From Nostoc indistinguendum CM1-VF10 (GTDB lineage Bacteria; Cyanobacteriota; Cyanobacteriia; Cyanobacteriales; Nostocaceae): DNA of 54,659 bases. The notes beneath the pieces are model-generated. The model did no database searches, had not been told where the DNA came from, and saw only the letters and a list, made by a program, of their open reading frames with translations. The first letter of the stretch is position 1, and each line of letters starts with the position of its first letter. This document shows positions 18,701 through 26,962 of the stretch, piece by piece. A program made the translations under genes and the position numbers. The stretch is taken from positions 1-54,659 of the forward strand of contig JAHHHS010000045.1 in assembly GCA_019359215.1 (NCBI GenBank), in the 5' to 3' direction.

Positions 18701-21700
18701 GGCAGAACGATTGAATACCAAAGGAAAAGCTAAAGCATTAATGTTTTCGGGTGCCCATATCATGCACTGGAAGGTGCATCTTAGGAACACAATACCAATG
18801 CTGGCTGATGCCTATCAAAATGGAGTGGAAACTGGAGACTTTGAATTTGCTGGTTACGCTGCATATAACGTATGCTATAACTCGTTTTTTGCTGGAGAGG
18901 AACTCACCCAACTGGAACAAAAAACAGCAACTTACAGCAAAGCGATCAACCAAATCAGACGGGAAAGCCCCTCGAATTGGCTTGCAATATTGTGGCAGAC
19001 AATTCTTAATCTGCTAAATAGGTCTGAGAATCCCAGCCGCTTAGTTAGTAGGCTATGCAATGAAGAGCAGGCGTTAACACACGCTATTGCAGTTAGAGAC
19101 GGAACTGCAATTCAAATGCTGTATCTACACAAAGTTATACTGTGTTATCTATTTGGAGAATATCATCAAGCTGTACAAACCGCTGTTGTGACAAGGCAAC
19201 ATTTTGAAGAGGTGACAGCAATAACAGTTTTACCTGTATTCTGTTTGTATCACTCTCTGGCGCTTTTGAGCCTACCGCTCGATGCTTCAAACTCCCAAAA
19301 AGTAGCTTGGCTCAATTGTGTTAACATCAACCAAGAAAAAATGCAGAAGTGGGCAGAACACGCCCCAATGAATTATCTACATAAATTTCATCTAGTCGAG
19401 GCAGAAAAAGCACGAGTCTTAGGGCAATTTCTTGAGGCTGAAGAGTTTTACGAGCGAGCGATCGCAGGTGCTGCTGAGAATGAGTTTATCCAGGAAGAAG
19501 CACTCGCCTATGAATTAGCGGCTAAACATTATCTGGCGCGAGGGCGGGAAAAAATTGCTCAAACTTACATGAAAGAGGCGCACTATTGCTACGATCGCTG
19601 GGGCGCAACCGCTAAAGTTAAAGATTTAGAAAAACGCTATCCACAACTCCTCAACACCAACCTAGTTCGGCAATCACATTCAATCGTGATCAATGAAACG
19701 ATCCGTCATCCCACTGCGGCGATCGATTTGGCGGCGGTGATGAAAGCGGCTCAAGCTCTCTCAAAAATAATCCATCTCGATCAACTGATTGCCACGTTGA
19801 TGCAGGTGGTAATCGAAAATGCAGGAGCCGAAACAGGCGCTCTGGTTCTCCTGGAAGAGGATCAACTCACTGTGATGGCTCAATGCAGCGGAAGTAGACA
19901 GTGTGACCTAGAAAAGTTCGCTGTTACTGACTGTGCAACGATTCCTGTCTCCGTCATTCACTCGGTAGAACTTACTCAAGAAACTTTGGTGCTTGATGAT
20001 GCAGTCAGCGAACCTCCTTTTTCAACTGATCCTTACATTCAACATCAACAGACGCGATCGCTCCTGTGTATGCCCATTCTCAAGCAAAATCAGCCGATCG
20101 GCATCCTTTATCTAGAGAACAATCTCAGTACCGGAGTATTTACTAGCGATCGCTTGCAAGTCCTGAAACTGTTGATGGCTCAGGCAGCAATTTCCCTGGA
20201 GAATGCTCGATTGTATGAACGGTTAGCAGACTATGCCGAAACACTGGAAAGGAAAGTAGAAGAACGAACTCAAGCCTTACAGCAGGAAATCGCTGAACGT
20301 CAACAAACCGAAGCCGCATTGAGACAAAGTGAAGCGAATTATCGCAACCTGCTACAAACCGCGAATTCCGTCATCATTCGCTATGACACGCAAGGACGGA
20401 TTCGTTACATCAACGATTATGGGGTGAAACTTCTGGGCTATGAAGAACATGAGATTGTAGGACGAACCGTATTTGAAACGATCATTCCAGACATCGAAAC
20501 CTCTGGACGCGATATGAGACCCTTTGTCCACAATTTGCTTCGTGACCCTCAATCGTTCCCGCAAGGCGAGGGGGAAAACCTGTGTCGAGACGGTCGGCGA
20601 GTTTGGATGGTCTGGTCGAATCAAGTCGTCTTCAATGAACAGGGAGAGGTCGTTGAAATCTTATCGGTGGGCAATGACACCACCCAGCGTAGGCAAGCAG
20701 AAGAGGCATTACAACGCAGTGAAGCCAAGTTCCGAGCTATCTTTGAAAACTCGCAAGTCGGCATCTACCGAACCCGCCTCTCGGATGGATTAATTCTCAA
20801 TGCCAATCAACGCTATGCCAATCTGCTTGGCTTTGATTCACCAGAAGAAATCATTGGGCTGGAACACACCATCGACTATTTTGTAAATCCCAGCGATCGC
20901 CAAAAAGCCATTGAGGCGATGAAGCGGGATGGGGAAGTGCGAAACTTTGAAGCACAACTGCGAAAACGAGATGGGACATTGTTCTGGGGACTTTCCTCTG
21001 CTTATCTGAATACAGACGATGGCTACATCGAAGGGGTGACTGCGGATATTAGCGATCGCAAACAAGCAGAAGCCGCTCTACAAACGAGTGAAGAACGATT
21101 ACGCTTAGCATTAACCGCTTCAAATCAAGGACTCTACGATATCGATTTAAAAACTGAAGAAAGAATTGTTAACCCAGAATACGCTTTAATGCTGGGCTAC
21201 AATCCAGCAACATTCCACGAAACCATTTCTGAATGGATTGCTCGTTTGCATCCTGATGACAGAGAATCAGTTGTCGCAACCTACCGTGCTTACATTGCTG
21301 AAGAAATCCCCAACTTTCAAGTAGAGTATCGCCAGCTTACCCAGGATGGTCAGTGGAAATGGACTCTTTCTGTCGGCAAAATTGTTACCTGGAATGAATC
21401 CGGTGAACCCATCCGAGCGTTGGGAGTTGTTACGGATATCGACGATCGCAAACAAGCAGAAGAGGTGTTGCGCCAGTCCGAGGCTCAGTTTCGAGAACAG
21501 GCAATCCTCTCCGCTTTTCGTGCCGATGTGGACAGTGCCCTTGCTCAAAGTGATAGTTTACCCTTGATGCTGCATCGCTGTGCAGAAGCCGTTGTTAAGC
21601 ACTTGAATGCGGCATTTGCTCGAATTTGGACAATCAATAAAGACCAGAATGTTTTGGAGTTACAAGCCAGTGCGGGAATGTATACCCGTCTTGACGGTAC

Positions 21701-22958
21701 CTACAGTCGAGTGTCCATGAATAGCCCGAAACTTGGACGAATTGCTCAAGAAAGCTTTCCACTGTTGATCAACAATGTGTTTGATGACTCATATATTGAT
21801 CACGAATGGGCAGAGCGAGAAGGTATTGCGGCATTTGCAGGCTATCCGATCCTGCTGGATAAGCAGTTGGTTGGCGTGATCGCGATGTTTGCTCGACAAT
21901 CCATTCCGGTGTCTCACTGTGAGGCATTGGGGTTTGCCGCTCGCGAGATGGCATTGGGAATTAAACGCAAGCAAGCAGAAGCAGCATTGCAAGCTTCTGA
22001 AGCAGAACTGCGGGCGCTCTTTTCAGCCATTCCCGATCCGCTGTGTATCTTCACTGCTGAAGGGCAATTGATCTGTGCAATCGAAGGAAATCCGTCCTAT
22101 GGAGAGTTGAATGAGGAGGAGCATATTGGTCAAGTATTGCATCAACTCTATGCTAAAGAACAAGCTGATGAATTCCTGAATTACATTCAACAGGTGCTGA
22201 GAACTCAACAAGTCCTCACCGTTGAATACAGTGAGTGGCTATCTGGACGAGAAATCTGGTTTTCGGCTCGCATCGCACCGATTCGGCACGAACAGGTGAT
22301 TTGGTTGTCGCGAGATATTACGCTGCAAAAGCAAGCAGAAGCCGCCTCGATCTTGGAAGAACGCAACCGCATGGCACGCGAAATTCACGATACCCTTGCC
22401 CAAGCCTTTACAGGCATTCTCATCCAGGTTGATGCAGCAACTCAAGTGCTAACCGATGATGCAGAAGCCACCCAAGCCCATTTAGACACAATCGAGGAAC
22501 TAGCCCGAACCGGACTGTCTGAAGCGCGTCGCTCGGTAACAGCACTGCGTCCCCAGTTGCTAGAAGAAGGTGATTTATCCAGTGCCCTAGAGCGGCTGGT
22601 AAACCAGATGAGAGTGGCGACCAATACGGATATCATTTACTCAATTCAGGGGGTCGCCTATTCCTTACCCGCCGAGGTGGAAAATAACTTGCTGCGGATT
22701 GGACAAGAAGCACTGACCAACGCAATCAAATATGCTAACGCGAATGAAATTAGAATTGAATTAGTCTATGACGATGCTCAGTGTCGCTTGCAAGTCAAAG
22801 ACGACGGACAAGGCTTTGGCGTGGTTGGCGTTCCAATGAGCGGCGGATTTGGATTGTTGGGCATGAGCGAACGGGCAGAGCGCATCGGAGCACAACTGGC
22901 GATCGAAAGCCAACCCGGTCAAGGAACAGAAATTATTGTGATTGTTAATCGAGGGTGA
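15711..22958 (+). CDS. Hybrid Ser/Thr kinase - ATPase - GAF - PAS - histidine kinase
   Basis: A 2415-residue signalling protein. Ser/Thr kinase domain 15-280 (Lys45, HKDINPGN with Asp142, DFG 161-163). AAA-type predicted ATPase from 355 (Walker A GYAGVGKT, Walker B VIFLDDLQW near 485). A helical TPR-like region to about 1320. GAF near 1340-1500, PAS domains near 1542, 1671 and 1793, a second GAF from 1930, and a PAS from 2097. HisKA_3 dimerisation helix with His2226 (AREIHDTLAQ), then HATPase (NAIKYANA, DDGQGFG, GGFGLLGM). The layout is common in filamentous cyanobacteria. It overlaps the RR gene, its obvious phosphorelay partner. The start may be 15741 (MIALPGIAIQ), which matches the family better. 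Confidence 0.92.
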   Translation: MPDYPLKSCSMIALPGIAIQNKIYESDNSLVYRGIRDDGVGVVVKMLKLDYPSPVELTRYRQEYKITRSLNVEGVIKAYSQQDYQRTLVIILEDFGGESLEQWMHKRPDIFCPMPLSTFLGLAIAVCDILGRIHAANVIHKDINPGNIVFNLETGVVKIIDFGIATQFNRTNPTFKSPHVLEGTLAYLSPEQTGRMNRMLDYRTDFYSLGVTFYELLTGQLPFPTQDILELVHCHIAKPPIPVHELNATIPKPISGIILKLMAKNAEDRYQSAWGIKADLERCAGQLAEMGQINAMSLGLQDVSEQFCIPEKLYGREAQTKALLAAFDRVARKETFGEICQLESGIENAQFNVELMLVAGYAGVGKTALVQELYKPITAKHGYFISGKFDQFRRNIPYSAIVDALQKLVQQLLGEPDEQVQQWRIRLLSALGSNGQIIIDVIPEVELIIGKQPPVPEVGATEAQNRFNRIFQNFVRVFCSKEHPLVIFLDDLQWFDSATLKLIELLLLDEQTQYLFLIGAYRDNEVAPTHPLILTLLELRKQGAVLQGITLVPLMPEPLSQLIAETLHCNIDTVHPLAQLVLRKTEGNPFFVGEFLRMLYSENLLTFNAKHLSWQWDIAQIQAQNITDNVVELLLLQLKKLPEETRRILRLAACVGAEFDLETLAIACEKSPKVISLDLLAAIYAGLIQPLSELDENLLVQDYKFLHDRVQQAAYALIDESHKQVVHLQIGRNLLEKTSSEQLSARLFEIVDHLDRGIEFVTARVERNEIAKLNLMAGQKAKTATAYEAALQYFNIGLKLLDIDSWLSEYDLTLALYSEAAAAAYLHGRFDEMEQLVEVVLNRAKTVVDKAQAYDSRIQGYLSQGNLKSALKIGSEVLKLLGIDLIENPSQVDIQRELESTAALLAEREIEDLINLPEMTAPEPLAAMSILANMGAAAFIVSPALLILITCKTVNLSINYGNAIWSSLYYAVYGFVLCGVVQDIELGYKFSKLALGLAERLNTKGKAKALMFSGAHIMHWKVHLRNTIPMLADAYQNGVETGDFEFAGYAAYNVCYNSFFAGEELTQLEQKTATYSKAINQIRRESPSNWLAILWQTILNLLNRSENPSRLVSRLCNEEQALTHAIAVRDGTAIQMLYLHKVILCYLFGEYHQAVQTAVVTRQHFEEVTAITVLPVFCLYHSLALLSLPLDASNSQKVAWLNCVNINQEKMQKWAEHAPMNYLHKFHLVEAEKARVLGQFLEAEEFYERAIAGAAENEFIQEEALAYELAAKHYLARGREKIAQTYMKEAHYCYDRWGATAKVKDLEKRYPQLLNTNLVRQSHSIVINETIRHPTAAIDLAAVMKAAQALSKIIHLDQLIATLMQVVIENAGAETGALVLLEEDQLTVMAQCSGSRQCDLEKFAVTDCATIPVSVIHSVELTQETLVLDDAVSEPPFSTDPYIQHQQTRSLLCMPILKQNQPIGILYLENNLSTGVFTSDRLQVLKLLMAQAAISLENARLYERLADYAETLERKVEERTQALQQEIAERQQTEAALRQSEANYRNLLQTANSVIIRYDTQGRIRYINDYGVKLLGYEEHEIVGRTVFETIIPDIETSGRDMRPFVHNLLRDPQSFPQGEGENLCRDGRRVWMVWSNQVVFNEQGEVVEILSVGNDTTQRRQAEEALQRSEAKFRAIFENSQVGIYRTRLSDGLILNANQRYANLLGFDSPEEIIGLEHTIDYFVNPSDRQKAIEAMKRDGEVRNFEAQLRKRDGTLFWGLSSAYLNTDDGYIEGVTADISDRKQAEAALQTSEERLRLALTASNQGLYDIDLKTEERIVNPEYALMLGYNPATFHETISEWIARLHPDDRESVVATYRAYIAEEIPNFQVEYRQLTQDGQWKWTLSVGKIVTWNESGEPIRALGVVTDIDDRKQAEEVLRQSEAQFREQAILSAFRADVDSALAQSDSLPLMLHRCAEAVVKHLNAAFARIWTINKDQNVLELQASAGMYTRLDGTYSRVSMNSPKLGRIAQESFPLLINNVFDDSYIDHEWAEREGIAAFAGYPILLDKQLVGVIAMFARQSIPVSHCEALGFAAREMALGIKRKQAEAALQASEAELRALFSAIPDPLCIFTAEGQLICAIEGNPSYGELNEEEHIGQVLHQLYAKEQADEFLNYIQQVLRTQQVLTVEYSEWLSGREIWFSARIAPIRHEQVIWLSRDITLQKQAEAASILEERNRMAREIHDTLAQAFTGILIQVDAATQVLTDDAEATQAHLDTIEELARTGLSEARRSVTALRPQLLEEGDLSSALERLVNQMRVATNTDIIYSIQGVAYSLPAEVENNLLRIGQEALTNAIKYANANEIRIELVYDDAQCRLQVKDDGQGFGVVGVPMSGGFGLLGMSERAERIGAQLAIESQPGQGTEIIVIVNRG

Positions 22959-22963
22959 TAATC

Positions 22964-23596
22964 ATGACGAGCCAATCCACACTGATTCGGGTTCTAATTG
23001 CTGACGATCATTCCATTGTCAGGCAAGGATTGGCAACCATCATTAACCGCGATCCAGAAATGACGGTAGTTGCTCAAGCCGAAGATGGGCAACAGGCGAT
23101 CGATCGCTTTCGGGAACATCAACCAGATGTAACGCTAATGGATTTGCGAATGCCGCAAGTTAGTGGGGTGGAAGCCATCAGCGCAATCTGTGCTGAATTT
23201 AAACCTGCCCGGATTATTGTGCTAACCACCTACGATGGAGATGAAGATATCTATCGCGGACTACATGCGGGTGCTCAAGGCTATCTGCTTAAGGATACTA
23301 AATCTAATGAGTTGCTGAATGCGATTCGCACCGTTGCTTGTGGTCAGCAATACATTCCACCAAACGTGGGAGCAAAACTGGTGCAGCGTCTGAATAATCC
23401 AGAACTCAGGGAACGAGAGTTAGAGGTACTGGGCTTAATGGCACGAGGGATGAGCAATTCAGATATTGCGACTGCTTTAAGTATTAGTGAGAATACTGTC
23501 AAAACCCATGTCAATCGAATTTTAAGTAAGTTGGGCGTGAGCGATCGCACCCAGGCTGTGATTGTTGCGATTAAACGCGGCATTGTCAGTTTGTAA
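22964..23596 (+). CDS. NarL/FixJ-family response regulator
   Basis: About 210 residues: a receiver domain (RVLIADDHSIVRQGL with the acidic pair, phospho-acceptor Asp in VTLMDLRMPQVSG, Lys in YLLKDTKS) and a LuxR-type HTH (LRERELEVLGLMARGMSNSD, then SENTVKTHVNRILSKLGVSD). The ATG at 22964 has GAGG nine bases upstream. A GTG at 22955 overlapping the kinase stop is possible. HisKA_3 kinases normally pair with NarL-type regulators, and the genes are contiguous, so this is the cognate partner. Targets are not shown by the sequence; the oxidoreductase island downstream is a candidate. Confidence 0.92.
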   Translation: MTSQSTLIRVLIADDHSIVRQGLATIINRDPEMTVVAQAEDGQQAIDRFREHQPDVTLMDLRMPQVSGVEAISAICAEFKPARIIVLTTYDGDEDIYRGLHAGAQGYLLKDTKSNELLNAIRTVACGQQYIPPNVGAKLVQRLNNPELRERELEVLGLMARGMSNSDIATALSISENTVKTHVNRILSKLGVSDRTQAVIVAIKRGIVSL

Positions 23597-23615
23597 GCGA
23601 GTCACCCTTTAGTTT

Positions 23616-23627
23616 GACTCCGGAGTC
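23616..23627. promoter_or_regulatory. MerR-type operator-like palindrome
   Basis: GACTCCGGAGTC is a perfect 12-bp palindrome, preceded by TTT and followed by CAACCAGAGTT. Together these resemble the TTGACTCCGGAGT arrangement bound by several MerR-family activators. It lies about 230 bp before the DsbA-like gene. No MerR gene is in the window, so it may be a leftover promoter. Confidence 0.35.
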
Positions 23628-23859
23628 CAACCAGAGTTGGAGCGATGATGACATTGACAGAGGGACTGATTCATCATTCGCTTTGGTGAGCAAAAGTTGC
23701 AACTCTCAGTTGACGACAAGTGAGAGGGCAATTGCCTATATTTAGTTCTAGGCAAACACGAATAGTAATTGAGTTACAGCATTGAGTTTGCTTCATCTAG
23801 ATCGCAGAAAGAGGGTTGAATCGCTTGCGATTACCATTGCTTCCCTCAGAGGTGTTCAA

Positions 23860-24417
23860 GTGAATCAAGACCGAGACCGTAGTTTGTTATCTATTCCAGC
23901 TTCAACACAGGATCACATGCAAGGTGTACTCAATGCCGACGTGGTGCTGGTAGTGTATGGAGATTATCAATGCTCTGTCAGTGCAGACGTTTACAAGATA
24001 ATTAAAGTGATCAAACGAGAGCTTAGTGCTGCTTTTGGAGAAGATTATTTATGCTTGATCTTCCGTCATTTTTCGCAAGCACAGATTCATCCCCAAGCTC
24101 AACGAGCCGCCCAAGCTGCTGAAGCCGCCGCTGCCCAAGGACAGTTTTGGTCAATGCACGACACTTTGTTTGCCCATCAACAGAAGCTAGAAAATGGTTA
24201 TCTTGTAGAGTACGCCAACGATTTAGGGCTTGATATCCCTCAATTTCTCAAAGAGTTGTCTAAACAAGTGCATGTCGATCGCATCAATGAAGATATCGAA
24301 AGTGGATTGCACAGTGGAATAACGGCTGCTCCAGCCCTATTCATCAATAACATTCGGTATACCGGACGCTGGAAAATAACAGAGTTGACGGCAGCCATTG
24401 TCGCTGCAAGTCACTAA
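23860..24417 (+). CDS. DsbA-family thioredoxin-like protein with a CxxS active site
   Basis: About 185 residues with a thioredoxin/DsbA fold: LNADVVLVVYGDYQCSVSAD, CLIFRHFSQAQIHPQAQRAA, GQFWSMHDTLFAHQQKLENG and the cis-Pro region SGITAAPALFINNIRY. The usual CxxC is Cys38-Ser-Val-Ser41, so the resolving Cys is missing. The protein may act as a monothiol isomerase or reductase. No signal peptide is seen, so it should be cytosolic. I chose the GTG at 23860, which has AGAGG ahead of it; a TTG at 23782 would add 26 residues. Confidence 0.75.
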   Translation: MNQDRDRSLLSIPASTQDHMQGVLNADVVLVVYGDYQCSVSADVYKIIKVIKRELSAAFGEDYLCLIFRHFSQAQIHPQAQRAAQAAEAAAAQGQFWSMHDTLFAHQQKLENGYLVEYANDLGLDIPQFLKELSKQVHVDRINEDIESGLHSGITAAPALFINNIRYTGRWKITELTAAIVAASH

Positions 24418-24448
24418 GCTCTATTCATATCTGACTTGTTTGTTAGTG

Positions 24449-24585
24449 CTAGAACACCGATTCACTAATAAAACGCGAGGTTGAAAAACCGGATTTTTAG
24501 GTCATTTCAACCACAGTTTCTTTCTTGTACCTAAAAGAAACCCGAGTTTTTCGTCATGACTCTGAATACTGAATCGGTGTTCTAG
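24449..24585. mobile_element. 137-bp MITE, copy 2, inverted relative to copy 1
   Basis: Same inverted termini as the copy at 2671 (CTAGAACACCGATTCA at 24449-24464 and its complement at 24570-24585), same length, opposite orientation, about five base differences. It lies between the DsbA-like gene and the truncated AraC gene and could mark the breakpoint that removed the AraC N-terminus. Confidence 0.85.
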
Positions 24586-24652
24586 TAAGTGATCGAATGC
24601 GCGATCGCTAGCTTTCGCCTGTTTTATTGAACAACTTGCCAATTTTTGAACC

Positions 24653-25009
24653 ATGCTAACAACTACAACGTTAACCACTAAATTCAAGAACAAAGGCTTA
24701 ACGCGCACCCAATTGCAACAAGTACTCGACTACATTCAGACTCACCTCGATCGAGACTTGTCACTGGCTGAACTGGCAGAGACTCTTAATTTTAGCCCGA
24801 CTTACTTTGCTAGTGCATTCAAACAAGCGATCGAGATTGCTCCACACCAGTACGTAATTCAACAGCGGGTGGAACGAGCAAAATTGATGCTGTCGAAAAC
24901 AGATTTAGCAATCTCCGACATCGCTCTACAAGTCGGCTTCTCCAGTCAAAGCCATCTGACGCAACAATTCAAGCGCCTGACTGGAATGACCCCGAAACAG
25001 ATTCGCTAA
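24653..25009 (+). CDS. AraC-family regulator reduced to its DNA-binding domain
   Basis: A 118-residue protein containing both AraC HTH units: YIQTHLDRDLSLAELAETLN with SPTYFASAFKQAIEIAPHQY, then RAKLMLSKTDLAISDIALQV with GFSSQSHLTQQFKRLTGMTP. The N-terminal sensor domain (normally about 170-200 residues) is absent; an in-frame TGA stands two codons before the ATG. Free AraC-type domains can still bind DNA. A shorter 3' remnant of a close paralogue is at 52420-52539. A box repeated before several island genes (see 37691) may be a binding site for this family, but that is inferred. Confidence 0.8.
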   Translation: MLTTTTLTTKFKNKGLTRTQLQQVLDYIQTHLDRDLSLAELAETLNFSPTYFASAFKQAIEIAPHQYVIQQRVERAKLMLSKTDLAISDIALQVGFSSQSHLTQQFKRLTGMTPKQIR

Positions 25010-25039
25010 CTCGATCACGCACGAGTCAAGGAGACAAAG

Positions 25040-25999
25040 ATGCAGTTTAAAGCAATCACAGGAAAGCAGGGAAGCAGAACGGAAGTGAAAGACACGACTT
25101 ACGTGGAGGCTGCGAGGTGGGGTAAATATCGGGGGTGGCGGTATGTTCTGGGGCTGGTGGTCATCCTCTTTGCGTGGCTGGTGGTCGGGACTGGCGCCGG
25201 CGTCCTCGTCGCGATCGCGCTCAGCGGCCAGCCGGATTACTCTGTGCTTGGTCCCTTCGGGAAGTTCCTGTTTGTTATGGCAGGTTTCGCGTTTTTCCTC
25301 GTGGGGGTTCTCATCGCCGTTACCCGTATCCACCGCCGCCACCCCCGGACGCTGGTCACGGCGCGGGAGAAGATAAGCTGGCGTCGCGTCGGCCAGGGGT
25401 TTGTGGCTTGGTTCGTTCCAGTGTGTCTGATAGGCGTGCTGGGACAGTACCTCTTCTACCCCGACACCTTTTCCTTCAACTCCGACCTGGCGGCGTTCGC
25501 GCGCTTCGTGCCGATCGCGCTGGTCTTCACCGCGATCCAGACCACCACTGAGGAGCTTTTCTATCGCGGGTACATCGTGCAGGGGGCAAGCATGATCTCG
25601 ACCAACCGCGTTTTTCTGGCGCTCACGTCAGCCGTGATCTTCACCGTACCACACCTCCTAAACCCGGAGGCGATCGCGGGCGGCTGGCTCACGGTCTTTT
25701 CCAACTACTTCCTCGTTCCGGGTCTGGTGTGGACTGTAGTCTCGTTGATTGACGGAACCACCGAGCTTGCTATCGGCGTACACTTCGCGAACAACATCGT
25801 CGGCTTCCTCCTGTTCAACATAGCCGGAAGCGCCGTGACCACGCCAGCCCTGTTCACAGTCAGCGAATACCACGCGACCTACGGGGCGCTATCAGTGCTG
25901 GTTGCATTACCCGTGTTCCTAGCGATCGCCTACAAGGTGTTCAAACGCGATAAGGCATCCGAACCCGTTTCCCAAAGCGATCGGATTGGTCGTCGGTGA
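25040..25999 (+). CDS. CPBP-family intramembrane glutamic endopeptidase
   Basis: A 319-residue multi-pass membrane protein with the CPBP (Abi) signatures: TTTEELFYRGYIVQ (EExxxR), FTVPHLLNPEAIAG and IGVHFANNIVGF, which carry the Glu/His/Asn active-site residues. Hydrophobic helices include YVLGLVVILFAWLVVGTGAG and FLFVMAGFAFFLVGVLIAVT. AGGAGA precedes the ATG. The gene is visibly GC-richer than its surroundings, suggesting transfer. CPBP proteases take part in prenyl-protein processing, bacteriocin immunity or regulation. The substrate here is unknown. Confidence 0.85.
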   Translation: MQFKAITGKQGSRTEVKDTTYVEAARWGKYRGWRYVLGLVVILFAWLVVGTGAGVLVAIALSGQPDYSVLGPFGKFLFVMAGFAFFLVGVLIAVTRIHRRHPRTLVTAREKISWRRVGQGFVAWFVPVCLIGVLGQYLFYPDTFSFNSDLAAFARFVPIALVFTAIQTTTEELFYRGYIVQGASMISTNRVFLALTSAVIFTVPHLLNPEAIAGGWLTVFSNYFLVPGLVWTVVSLIDGTTELAIGVHFANNIVGFLLFNIAGSAVTTPALFTVSEYHATYGALSVLVALPVFLAIAYKVFKRDKASEPVSQSDRIGRR

Positions 26000-26051
26000 T
26001 CTCGTCAGTTCGTTGCTGAAGGTCAATCTTGATTGAAACAGGAGAAACAGA

Positions 26052-26255
26052 ATGATATTGCAAGATAAAGTGGCGTTAGTCACTGGTGGCACATCGGGAA
26101 TTGGCAGAGCAACAGCGTTAGCGAAGCTTAACGAAGTTATCGCGCTCGGTGCTGCTGGAGCAAAAGTCGTGTTCTCCGGTAGATGCGACGCAGAAGGTGA
26201 AAAAACCGCCCAACTGATTCGCGAAACAGGCGCTGAATGCTTATACGTCCATTGA
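26052..26255 (+). pseudogene. SDR family oxidoreductase, 5' remnant with 21-bp repeat
   Basis: Only the first 67 residues of an SDR survive: MILQDKVALVTGGTSGIGRA (Rossmann TGxxxGIG), KVVFSGRCDAEGEKTAQLIR, ETGAECLYVH, then a stop. A 21-bp dispersed repeat adds LAKLNEV after RATA, the same event as in the gene at 35694. After the stop the sequence switches to a box shared with other island genes, so the body of the gene was removed by recombination. Confidence 0.85.
26118..26138. repeat. 21-bp small dispersed repeat in SDR remnant
   Basis: TTAGCGAAGCTTAACGAAG plus two bases adds seven codons (LAKLNEV) absent from paralogous SDR genes here. An identical insertion is at 35760-35780. Confidence 0.7.
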
Positions 26256-26274
26256 AACAAATTCACTAACATCA

Positions 26275-26320
26275 CAAGAATCTGAAAGCAGTCAAGCATT
26301 GGAACTCAAGACACTTTAGA
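26275..26320 (+). promoter_or_regulatory. Shared regulatory box, copy A
   Basis: CAAGAATCTGAAAGCAGTC, then AAGCATTGGAACTC and GACACTTTAGA, about 20 bases before the ATG of the NTF2-like gene. It matches four other copies (29666, 37691, 44681, 52543). Promoter or activator site is inferred from position and conservation. Confidence 0.5.
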
Positions 26321-26341
26321 TAGAACCAGGAGTATTTAATC

Positions 26342-26962
26342 ATGGTCAAAGAGCAAACTGTAGACGGACAAGCTTCTTTACAAGCAACTACCAATTTGAC
26401 ACCAGCCCAGGAGTCTTTGCAAGCACTTTGGGAAGAGCATTTACAGTACGAGTTTGGCACTCACAGTACTGAAGATGCCCTCGCTACGATGGTTGAAGAT
26501 GCTTACGTTAACCACATCCCGGTAATGACTGGGGGAGTCGGGAAACCAGCACTGCGCGAGTTTTATTCCAAATACCTCATTCCACAGATCCCGCCAGACC
26601 TCGAGCTAGTTCCGATTTCGCGCACGATCGGAACGGATCAACTCGTCGATGAAATGGCGGCTACGTTCACTCATACGATCCAGATGGACTGGATGCTACC
26701 TGGCGTTGCTCCAACCGGGAAACGGGTGGAAGTGCCAGTAGTAGCGATCGTCCAGTTCCGTGACGGCAAGCTAGCCCATGAGCATATCTACTGGGATCAG
26801 GCGAGTGTATTGATTCAACTTGGCTTGCTCGATCCTAGTACGCTGCCCGTTGTAGGGGTTGACAGTGCGCGCAAGGTACTTGATCCGAGCTTGCCCTCAA
26901 ACGCACTGATCGATCGTGCCAGCGATTGCCCAAGGGGCAGTGGCGAAGCCAATCGCGACTAA
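26342..26962 (+). CDS. SnoaL/NTF2-like protein
   Basis: A 206-residue protein with an NTF2-like fold: LQALWEEHLQYEFGTHSTED, MVEDAYVNHIPVMTGGVGKP, FYSKYLIPQIPPDLELVPIS, DEMAATFTHTIQMDWMLPG and FRDGKLAHEHIYWDQASVLI. Such proteins include polyketide cyclases and dehydratase-like enzymes, often next to SDR genes. AGGAG precedes the ATG. The last residues (ASDCPRGSGEANRD) look like a translated dispersed repeat that replaced the native end. Substrate unknown. Confidence 0.8.
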   Translation: MVKEQTVDGQASLQATTNLTPAQESLQALWEEHLQYEFGTHSTEDALATMVEDAYVNHIPVMTGGVGKPALREFYSKYLIPQIPPDLELVPISRTIGTDQLVDEMAATFTHTIQMDWMLPGVAPTGKRVEVPVVAIVQFRDGKLAHEHIYWDQASVLIQLGLLDPSTLPVVGVDSARKVLDPSLPSNALIDRASDCPRGSGEANRD

